From DATBLZ01 sp036555065 (GTDB taxonomy: Bacteria > Pseudomonadota > Gammaproteobacteria > Steroidobacterales > Rariloculaceae): a DNA stretch of 14,694 bases. The DNA is taken from the NCBI GenBank assembly GCA_036555065.1, contig DATBLZ010000045.1:1-14694 (forward strand), given 5' to 3'. The number at the start of each line of letters is the position of its first letter. Positions within the stretch are counted from its first letter, which is position 1. The notes below the pieces were generated by a model. The model searched no databases, was not told the origin of the DNA, and worked only from the letters and a program-made list of their open reading frames with translations. Shown here one piece after another: positions 6,936 to 13,005 of the stretch. The position numbers and the translations under genes are program-made.

Positions 6936-8081
6936 ATGTCGTCGCGAAAACGATTCTCATTGTCACGCGTCCGCGCCGGTGGCTTTGTCGCGTTGCTTCT
7001 GACGTCGGCACAGTCGCCTACGTTCGCTCAGCCTTCTGGACCCGTTGCCGAGGCGCCCGTCGACGGTGCGCAACTCTACGAGTCTGCGTGCGCGGCTTGT
7101 CACGGCAGCGACGGTCGCGGCCGAGCTCAAACGCAGGTCGGCTTCGATACACCTCTGCCCGATTTCACCGATTGCGATTTCGCCGCGCGCGAGCCCGATT
7201 CCGACTGGGCCGCGATCGTGCACGACGGCGGCCCGGCACGCGGGTTCGAGCGCGTGATGCCGGCCTTTGGCGAGGCGCTCAGCGCCGCCGAGATCGAAGC
7301 AGCGCTCGCGCATCTACGCGGATTCTGCCGAAATCCAGACTGGCCGCGCGGCGAGCTCAACATGCCGCGCGCGTTGTTCACGGAGAAAGCCTTCCCCGAG
7401 GACGAAGCCGTCATTACGACGACAATCGTGACCGAAGGTAACGACTCGTTCGAGCACGAGTTCCTATGGGAACAACGTTTCGGCACGCGCAACCAGATGG
7501 AGATCAAGATACCCATCGCACGCTCCGACCTCGGCGCTCCGGAGGGCTGGGAGAGCGGCGCGGGCGACCTTGCCGTCGCCGTCAAGCACGTGCTGCGCCA
7601 CAGCCACGAGCGTGGTTCCATCCTGAGCGTCGGCGGGGAGCTCGTTCTTCCGACGGGCGACGAGACGCGCGGCTTCGGCGGCGGCACGACTGTGCTTGAA
7701 TCGTTCGTCGCCTATGGAAAGCTCATCGGCCAGAGCAGCTTCGTGCAAGCGCAGGGCATCCTCGAGTTCCCCGCCGATGACGCGCTCAACGACGAGCTCG
7801 TTGTACGCAGTGCGCTCGGCAAGACTTTCACCGCCGGCGGGCCATATGGGCGTGCCTGGACGCCGATGATCGAGGTCTTGGGAGCCCGCGAGCTCACGGG
7901 AAGCGCGAGCACGACGTGGGACGTCGTGCCCCAGTTCCAGGTAACGTTGAGCGCGCGCCAGCACGTCATCGCCGCGGCCGGTTTTCGCGTGCCGGCAACC
8001 GACAAGGATCAGCGAGAAACCCAGTTCGTCTTCTACCTCCTGTGGGATTGGTTCGACGGTGGCGTGCGCGAAGGATGGTGA
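6936..8081 (+). CDS. monoheme cytochrome c fused to probable outer-membrane beta-barrel
   Basis: Exported 381-residue protein in two parts. A basic, hydrophobic signal peptide ends near TFA-Q (residue 31). A class I cytochrome c domain covers about 42-130, with the heme motif CAACH at 52-56 and a likely axial methionine, Met108, in RVMPAFG. The rest (about 150-381) has no cysteine or heme motif and shows alternating polar/hydrophobic strands with Gly-rich turns, for example FLWEQRFGTRNQMEIKIPI, GGELVLPTGDE and QFVFYLLWDWFDGG. It resembles the outer-membrane channel family named for the MetA pathway of phenol degradation. The C-terminus ends in Trp, an aromatic end expected for a barrel. I infer an outer-membrane protein carrying its own periplasmic cytochrome. 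The ATG at 6936 has only a weak ribosome site. It is the first gene of a four-gene rightward run. An alternative reading is a periplasmic cytochrome with a beta-sandwich tail. Confidence 0.75.
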   Translation: MSSRKRFSLSRVRAGGFVALLLTSAQSPTFAQPSGPVAEAPVDGAQLYESACAACHGSDGRGRAQTQVGFDTPLPDFTDCDFAAREPDSDWAAIVHDGGPARGFERVMPAFGEALSAAEIEAALAHLRGFCRNPDWPRGELNMPRALFTEKAFPEDEAVITTTIVTEGNDSFEHEFLWEQRFGTRNQMEIKIPIARSDLGAPEGWESGAGDLAVAVKHVLRHSHERGSILSVGGELVLPTGDETRGFGGGTTVLESFVAYGKLIGQSSFVQAQGILEFPADDALNDELVVRSALGKTFTAGGPYGRAWTPMIEVLGARELTGSASTTWDVVPQFQVTLSARQHVIAAAGFRVPATDKDQRETQFVFYLLWDWFDGGVREGW

Positions 8082-8097
8082 TATAAATGACCAAGTC

Positions 8098-8946
8098 ATG
8101 ACGATAGGAACTTGCCTCTGCGGCGCCCTCGAGTACGAATTCACGGCGCCGTTCGACCAGATGCTCCATTGCCACTGCTCGATGTGCCGCAAGCATCACG
8201 GCGCGGCGTTTGCGACCTTTGTCTCCGCGCCGATCAGCGCGTTTCACTGGCGCAAAGGCGAAAACATCGTCCGCGCCTATGCGTCCTCGTCCGAAGGCAA
8301 ACGTTTTTTCTGCCCCATCTGCGGTTCGGTGGCGCCGACGCTCCTGCCCGAAGCCGGATTTGCGCTTTGCCCCGCGGGCAACCTACTAGACGATCCCGGC
8401 GTGCGACCAGCGATGCACATGTTCGTCGGCTCCAAAGCCCCTTGGCATACGATTACCGATGACGTGCCGCAACATGCCGGGTATCCGCCGGAGTTCGGCG
8501 GCGGCTTAGGCATAGAACGGCCCGTCGCCGCAGCTCGACCCGGAGTCGTCGCCGGCAGCTGTTTGTGCGGCGACGTTGCGTTCGAGGCCGGAACTCCGTT
8601 TCGTATGCACAGCTGCCACTGCTCGCGTTGCCGCCGCGGTCGCAGCGCCGCATACGCGACGAATGCGTTCGTGAAAACCGACGCGTTCCGCTGGACGCGC
8701 GGCGAAAGAGGCATCGTCGACTACAAAGTGCCTGAAGCGCGCTTTTTCGGCGTTGCTTTTTGCGCGCGCTGCGGAAGCGACGTCCCGCGCGCTTCGGCCC
8801 GCGGCTTCTTCGTCATCCCGGCCGGGTGTCTCGATACGGATCCTGGAATTCGGCCGCAAGCGCACATCTTCGTCGGCTCGAAGGCGCCGTGGGACGAAAT
8901 CACGGACGCGATCCCGCAGTACGCGGAGATGTCGCCTCCCTGGTAG
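8098..8946 (+). CDS. tandem GFA/CENP-V domain zinc protein
   Basis: Cytoplasmic protein of 282 residues made of two copies of the GFA domain (glutathione-dependent formaldehyde-activating enzyme-like, a zinc-binding fold). In copy 1 (about 1-130) the zinc ligands are CLC (Cys6, Cys8), CHCSMC (25-30) and CPIC (72-75). In copy 2 (about 150-282) they are CLC (155-157), CHCSRC (173-178) and CARC (222-225). Both copies end in the same block, RPxxHxFVGSKAPWxxITD, so this is an internal duplication of a complete domain and both metal sites look intact. GFA proteins are annotated for glutathione adducts of aldehydes, but the reaction of most members is unproven. I chose the ATG at 8098. A GTG in frame at 8059 would overlap the upstream gene by 23 bp. 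No strong Shine-Dalgarno supports either. No signal peptide is visible, unlike its neighbours. Confidence 0.85.
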   Translation: MTIGTCLCGALEYEFTAPFDQMLHCHCSMCRKHHGAAFATFVSAPISAFHWRKGENIVRAYASSSEGKRFFCPICGSVAPTLLPEAGFALCPAGNLLDDPGVRPAMHMFVGSKAPWHTITDDVPQHAGYPPEFGGGLGIERPVAAARPGVVAGSCLCGDVAFEAGTPFRMHSCHCSRCRRGRSAAYATNAFVKTDAFRWTRGERGIVDYKVPEARFFGVAFCARCGSDVPRASARGFFVIPAGCLDTDPGIRPQAHIFVGSKAPWDEITDAIPQYAEMSPPW

Positions 8947-8966
8947 TGAGACTCGAAAGAGGGCCT

Positions 8967-9551
8967 ATGATGCTTCGCCAAGTGCTTCTTGCTGTCGCCG
9001 CCGGTGCGGTCGTCGGCGTTGCGAACGCGCAGTCCGACGACAAGCCGCTGCTCGACCCGAGGCCGCGGCTCACGGCGCTCGATTACATCGAAATCGAGCA
9101 GTTGTCCGCGCGGTACGCGTTCGCAATCGACCATTGCACGAACGGTGGGTACGACTACGCGGACCTATTCGTCGCCGACGGCGAGTTCGCCGTCGCCGAC
9201 GCGTGGGGCGATCCGCCCGAGAAGCACCGGTATCGGGCCATCGGCCGGGACGCGCTTGCAGCCGCGGCCGGCGGCGGCTCCGACGGCTGCCGGGATCCGA
9301 AAACGCTCATGGGTTACGGGATCAGCCACATCATCGTCAACCACGTGATCACGCCCACGGCGGAGGGCGCGACAGGCAAATCGTACCTGCTCGCCATCGG
9401 TGTCGGCGGCGAGCCGACGCAGACCGAGCTCCAAGGCGGTTACGAGGACATCTACGTGAGAACCGCGGACGGGTGGCGGTTCCGTTCGCGGGTCCACGTG
9501 TTTCCGAACATTGCGCAGTCGGTGCAATTCGGTTCCCGCGGAGCGCAGTAG
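8967..9551 (+). CDS. secreted SnoaL-like (NTF2-fold) protein
   Basis: Small exported protein of 194 residues. A signal peptide (MMLRQVLLAVAAGAVVGV) ends near ANA-Q at residue 21. The mature part begins with the typical SnoaL_4 signature LTALDYIEIEQLSARYAFAID (36-56), then YADLFVADGEF (64-74), followed by beta strands of the NTF2-like cone. The last strands are GGYEDIYVRTADGWRFRSRVHV. Members act as lyases, isomerases, hydratases or non-enzymatic binders on small hydrophobic molecules, so the reaction cannot be assigned. GAGGG at 8958-8962 gives good spacing to the paired ATGs at 8967 and 8970. It starts 20 bases after the GFA gene and its stop is one base before the next start, so it is co-translated with the lactonase gene. 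That pairing suggests both act on the same exported substrate. Confidence 0.82.
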   Translation: MMLRQVLLAVAAGAVVGVANAQSDDKPLLDPRPRLTALDYIEIEQLSARYAFAIDHCTNGGYDYADLFVADGEFAVADAWGDPPEKHRYRAIGRDALAAAAGGGSDGCRDPKTLMGYGISHIIVNHVITPTAEGATGKSYLLAIGVGGEPTQTELQGGYEDIYVRTADGWRFRSRVHVFPNIAQSVQFGSRGAQ

Positions 9552-9552
9552 C

Positions 9553-10644
9553 ATGAGGAGCGCCGCGCGTGTAGTCGCGATCCTTAGCGCATTCGCCGCG
9601 CTCGCGCCGCGGCTCGCAAATGCTCAGGCCCCTCCCCCGACGCCGCGCCCGTTTCGCATCGTCAAGCTCGATCCGGCGCTCGATGCGATCGTCGCGCCCG
9701 ATGCGAAGCTCGAGCTCCTCGGCGACCGCTTCGGCCTCACCGAAGGCCCCGTCTGGGTGCCCGACGCGGGTGAGGGTTATCTGTTATTCAGCGACCTGAT
9801 CTCGAACGTGATCTACAAGTGGACGCCGGACGGCGCCATCACCGTCCACCTCGAGCGCAGCGGCTACAGCGGCGACGACATTACACACGCGGGCTACCAA
9901 ACGCGCCGCGGGCGCATGGCCGTCTTGCTGATCGGCCCGAACGGCTTGTCGCTCGACGCCGAAGGGCGGCTCATTTATCTCGCGACACCGGACCGAACCG
10001 TCATGCGCCTCGAGCCCGATGGCTCACGCACCGTCATCGCGGACCGCTATGACGGCAAGCGCTTCAACGGTCCGAACGATCTCTGGATCCGCTCGGACGG
10101 GGCTATCTATATGACGGATAGCGTCTTCGGCTTGCGCGACGGGCTCGCGAACCCTGACGCCGAGCTCCGCTTCAGCGGCGTGTACCTGATCAAGGACGGC
10201 ACAACGACCCTCATCTACAGCAACGCCGAGAACGCCGGCGGCTGGCCGAACGGCATCGCGCTCTCGCCCGACGAGCGCCACCTTTATATGAACGCCGGAT
10301 TCCAAAACATCCTGCGGTACGACGTCGCACCCGACGGCTCGATCAGCAACGGCGAAGTATTCGTCGCCGGCGAGGGCAGCGACGGAATGAAGGTCGACCG
10401 TTCGGGTAACCTGTATACGACGAGCGGCGCAGGTCCGGGCGAAGTGCGAATCACGTCTCCCGAAGGCAAGCGCTTAGGATCGCTCGAGCTCCCGGTTCCT
10501 GCCGGCGAGCCCCAAGCGCAGGTGTGCGCAACGAATGTCGCGTTCGGCGACAACGACAGCCGCACGCTCTACATCACGGCCTGCGAGCACGTTTACCGAA
10601 TACGTCTCAACGTCGCGGGCGTGCATCCGTTACCGCGACCGTAG
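9553..10644 (+). CDS. secreted SMP-30/gluconolactonase-like lactonase
   Basis: Exported six-bladed beta-propeller of the SMP-30/gluconolactonase family, 363 residues, predicted to hydrolyse a lactone in the periplasm. The signal peptide runs to about ANA-Q (24). The metal site is recognisable: Glu64 in LTEGPVW, Asn233 in WPNGIALSPD and Asp277 in GSDGMKVD match the Glu, Asn and Asp ligands of human SMP-30. The block FNGPNDLW (171-178) carries the substrate-side Asn. A repeated blade motif (D-G/A-x-I/L-Y-x-T/A) occurs through the protein. The ATG is one base past the stop of the SnoaL-like gene, so translation is probably coupled; the in-frame starts further upstream lie within that gene. The stop codon TAG falls inside a REP-like palindrome at 10641-10662, which sets the end of the protein (VHPLPRP). 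The substrate is unknown. Confidence 0.88.
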   Translation: MRSAARVVAILSAFAALAPRLANAQAPPPTPRPFRIVKLDPALDAIVAPDAKLELLGDRFGLTEGPVWVPDAGEGYLLFSDLISNVIYKWTPDGAITVHLERSGYSGDDITHAGYQTRRGRMAVLLIGPNGLSLDAEGRLIYLATPDRTVMRLEPDGSRTVIADRYDGKRFNGPNDLWIRSDGAIYMTDSVFGLRDGLANPDAELRFSGVYLIKDGTTTLIYSNAENAGGWPNGIALSPDERHLYMNAGFQNILRYDVAPDGSISNGEVFVAGEGSDGMKVDRSGNLYTTSGAGPGEVRITSPEGKRLGSLELPVPAGEPQAQVCATNVAFGDNDSRTLYITACEHVYRIRLNVAGVHPLPRP

Positions 10645-10662
10645 GAGCGACTTTGGTCACGA
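10641..10662 (+). repeat. REP-like palindrome, degenerate copy
   Basis: Starts GTAGGAGCGACTTTGG and ends TCACGA, a diverged copy of the widespread gammaproteobacterial REP type (head GTAGGAGCGG, short stem-loop, tail CGCGA). Bases 10642-10644 are the stop codon of the lactonase gene. It faces the copy at 10672-10696 in opposite orientation, forming a two-element unit between convergent genes. Confidence 0.65.
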
Positions 10663-10671
10663 TTCCTGCTT

Positions 10672-10696
10672 TGTCGCGGCTAAAGCCGCTCCCACA
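10672..10696 (-). repeat. REP-like palindrome, well-conserved copy
   Basis: On the minus strand it reads TGTGGGAGCGGCTTTAGC then CGCGACA. The perfect stem GCGGCT/AGCCGC lies at 10676-10689 with a two-base loop. There is no run of T after the stem, so it is not a canonical intrinsic terminator, but REP pairs between convergent genes often limit read-through and protect 3' ends of mRNA. It sits 14 bases from the stop of the DUF3667-type gene. Confidence 0.75.
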
Positions 10697-10710
10697 ATCC
10701 GAGCCTCGCG

Positions 10711-11691
10711 CTACAGCGTGAGTGCCGTATAGATCACGAAGCCGACGAGCGTGAACATCAGCGCGAAGAAGTAGCCGCCGCCGAGCAACGTGTACTTGCA
10801 GGCCGTCGCGAGCCGCCCCTGGGTGTAGACCCGGCGCATCGCGAGGAAGAGATAGACCGGCAAATAGATCCAACCCGCGGCCCAGAGCAGCGCGACGGGA
10901 GCGTCCAGCACCGGAGCGAGCCGTGCGAAAAACGAGAAAAGAACTGCGAGCGTCGCAAGCAAGAAAAAGAACGCATGGAAGTGTAGAAAGAACACGAGGT
11001 GCTCGACATACTTTCGCCGCGCGAGGGGATAGAGCACCTTCATGCCCGCGGCGACGATCGGGATGAACAGAAACATCATGAGCGGAATGTTGTCGACGAG
11101 CGCACGAACGAAAGAATTGCCTTTGTCCGCTGCGATTTTTTCGCAAGAGCGTTGGAGACGCGCGCGGATCTCGGGATTCCAGCTCTCCGTGCCGCCCAAG
11201 TCGCATTCCCAGCCGCCGTCGTCGGTATTCTCGATCCCGAACCCACCTGACGGGGCTGCCGCGACGGCTGCCTCTGCCTCGCGCCCGGCCTCCGACTGGG
11301 GCGCCGGTGCCGCGGTACTGTCGGCGGCGGGGGCCGCAGGGCCACGCTCGGCAGGGGACTCCGCCACCGGCAAATCCTCGTCGTCGGGCGAATCCGGCAA
11401 CGCAGCGAGCAGGAAAAAAAACAACAGGCTCAGCACGACGTAGAGGCGAAACGGCGGCACGTAGCGCGCGCGGCGTCCTTCGAGATACGCACGCGTCAAC
11501 CGCCCCGGTTTCAAGAACAATAGCCCGAGACTCCGCCACAAGCGCGAATCGAAGTTGTAAAGGTCCCCGAGCGCCTCGACGAGAAGCTTGTGCAGCGACG
11601 GAATGCTGACATCGGCGTGCTGTCCGCAGGCGGCGCAGTACCGGCCCGTTATCTCGGCGCCGCAATTCTTACAATGCGTGGTCGCTGTCAC
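10711..11691 (-). CDS. DUF3667-type zinc-ribbon membrane protein
   Basis: Membrane protein of 326 residues with an N-terminal zinc ribbon. Two CxxC pairs, Cys7/Cys10 (CKNC) and Cys19/Cys22 (CAAC), are followed by Gly-Gln, and then the family block KPGRLTRAYLEGRRARYVPPFRLYV (61-85) runs into the first membrane helix (about 84-98). A low-complexity, Pro/Ala-rich acidic loop (about 100-160) leads to a segment with two cysteines (163 and 183). Four more hydrophobic segments (about 201-220, 231-256, 265-285, 303-322) complete it. This is the DUF3667 family; no function is known. The start is GTG at 11691: the next in-frame Met is near residue 205, and upstream codons give no better start. It lies 24 bases after the MatC-like gene on the same strand, so it may be co-transcribed as the last gene of that unit, though a functional link is not obvious. 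Confidence 0.82.
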   Translation of the reverse strand: MTATTHCKNCGAEITGRYCAACGQHADVSIPSLHKLLVEALGDLYNFDSRLWRSLGLLFLKPGRLTRAYLEGRRARYVPPFRLYVVLSLLFFFLLAALPDSPDDEDLPVAESPAERGPAAPAADSTAAPAPQSEAGREAEAAVAAAPSGGFGIENTDDGGWECDLGGTESWNPEIRARLQRSCEKIAADKGNSFVRALVDNIPLMMFLFIPIVAAGMKVLYPLARRKYVEHLVFFLHFHAFFFLLATLAVLFSFFARLAPVLDAPVALLWAAGWIYLPVYLFLAMRRVYTQGRLATACKYTLLGGGYFFALMFTLVGFVIYTALTL

Positions 11692-11715
11692 GGCGCAAGC
11701 GTACCCTGAGCCTGG

Positions 11716-12993
11716 CTAACCGAATAGCACCCAGCAGAGCGCCGCACCGACGACTGCCATCGCGAGCCCCCACGCGAGCAGCGCCATGAAGAGCTTGCGC
11801 ACGTCGGTGCCTGCCGCACCGGCGATGAAGAGCGCGCCGACGGTCGATAGTGACGAGAGATCGACGAGGCTTGCGCTCACGTTCATGGACCATGCAATCG
11901 CCAGCGGATCGATGCCGAGCTGCTGAGCCAGGGGCGGCGCCATCGGCAAGAACGCGGGCAAAACGACGCCCGACGTGCTGCTGTACACCGATACGAGCCC
12001 GGCGGCGAACGCAACGATCGCGTGGACGGTTCCCGCCGTCGCGATGCGCCCGATCCCATCGGTAATGAGCGCGAGTCCCTGCGTCTCGCGCAGCAACGCG
12101 ATGAGCACCGTTACGCCCGTGACCATGAGAATCACGCCCCATGGCATCCGCTGGATGGCCTTCGCCTCATCGCCGGCGCGCACCAGAATCAAAACCGTCG
12201 CGACGCTGAGCCCCGCGATGCCGACGTCGAGCCCGACGCCTGCGACGGCGACGATGAAAACAACGATTCCGCCGACCGTGAGCCAGTGCGCCCGTTCCAT
12301 GGCGCCGCCGACCTGACTTTGTGGGAGCGGCTCTTGTGGGAGCGGCTTCAGCCGCGACTCTTCAAAGGCAAGGTTGCCGCCTCCCCCACGGAAGAGCTTC
12401 CATCCACCGAAAAGCAAGAACCCGCCGAACCCGACGAACGCGTGCGCGAGAGCGTTGTAGAGAAAGGTCTGCCACTCCACACCCGCGAGACCGATTCGCG
12501 CCATGACGCCGTCCGCGACGACGCCCGTCGGCGCAAACGGCGACAACGTGCCCGCCAGCGCGCCGTTGCCGGCCATCAAAGCCATCAGAAACGGCCGTAT
12601 CCCTGCGCGGCTCGCGACGGCCATGGCCGGCGGCGCGAGCAACGCGCTCGCGGGTGTTGCGCCCGCGCCGATCGTCGCGAGCGCGAATCCGACGAAGAAG
12701 AACATGATCGGCAGCACGCCGGCCCGCCCGCGGCACAAACGAACCGCGCTCGCCGTTACGCGCGCGAGCGTACCGTTCGTCTCGGCGATCGCGAAGAGCA
12801 GCGTGACACCGAGCAACATGAACAGGAGATCCGTCGGGAATCCCGCGAGCACGGCAGCCGGCTCGAGCCCCGCGAAGAAGACGCCGATGATCATCGCGAA
12901 CGCGAGCGACAGCACGCCGACGTTGATCGCGGTCGTGCACGACAGCGCGACCGCTATTGCGAGCGCTGCGACGGAGACCCATGCGAGGCTCAT
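11716..12993 (-). CDS. MatC-like dicarboxylate carrier carrying a REP insertion
   Basis: Inner-membrane carrier of 425 residues resembling MatC, the malonate/dicarboxylate carrier of rhizobia. It matches the MatC N-terminal domain over AGFPTDLLFMLLGVTLLFAIAETNGT (50-75), RLCRGRAGVLP (85-95) and GNGALAGTLSPFAPTG (142-157). About ten to twelve hydrophobic segments form two halves joined by a cytoplasmic loop (about 201-236). The second half holds SVYSSTSGVVLPAFLP (335-350) and NVSASLVDLSSLSTVGAL (371-388), the region where related carriers bind substrate and ion. Within the loop, residues 212-225 (SRLKPLPQEPLPQ in the middle) are encoded by a REP-like palindrome, with PLPQ occurring twice through a 15-bp duplication. 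The frame is kept. The start lies 12 bases after the stop of the MmgE/PrpD gene, implying co-expression: the carrier probably imports the acid that enzyme handles. The substrate is not proven. Confidence 0.85.
   Translation of the reverse strand: MSLAWVSVAALAIAVALSCTTAINVGVLSLAFAMIIGVFFAGLEPAAVLAGFPTDLLFMLLGVTLLFAIAETNGTLARVTASAVRLCRGRAGVLPIMFFFVGFALATIGAGATPASALLAPPAMAVASRAGIRPFLMALMAGNGALAGTLSPFAPTGVVADGVMARIGLAGVEWQTFLYNALAHAFVGFGGFLLFGGWKLFRGGGGNLAFEESRLKPLPQEPLPQSQVGGAMERAHWLTVGGIVVFIVAVAGVGLDVGIAGLSVATVLILVRAGDEAKAIQRMPWGVILMVTGVTVLIALLRETQGLALITDGIGRIATAGTVHAIVAFAAGLVSVYSSTSGVVLPAFLPMAPPLAQQLGIDPLAIAWSMNVSASLVDLSSLSTVGALFIAGAAGTDVRKLFMALLAWGLAMAVVGAALCWVLFG
12319..12357 (+). repeat. 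REP-like palindrome with duplicated head, inside the MatC-like gene
   Basis: A 15-bp unit, TTGTGGGAGCGGCTC, at 12319-12333 is followed directly by TTGTGGGAGCGGCTT at 12334-12348. The second unit continues as CAGCCGCGA to 12357. The stem GCGGCT/AGCCGC lies at 12342-12355. Head, stem and tail match the copy at 10672-10696 except for a one-base loop change (TTTA to TTCA). It is read on the opposite strand as coding sequence for the loop of the carrier without a stop or frameshift. Confidence 0.8.
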
Positions 12994-13005
12994 CGGTGTG
13001 CGGCC

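Noticed and set aside
8082..8087. TATAAA hexamer just before the tandem GFA gene, as a separate promoter
   Set aside because: No -35 partner is found at 15-19 bp; the gene lies 16 bases behind its neighbour and is more simply read through from the promoter at 6878-6905.
10676..10689. Intrinsic terminator between the convergent lactonase and DUF3667 genes
   Set aside because: The stem is good, but neither side is followed by a run of T. The sequence is fully explained as a REP-like palindrome, so a terminator role is only possible, not shown.
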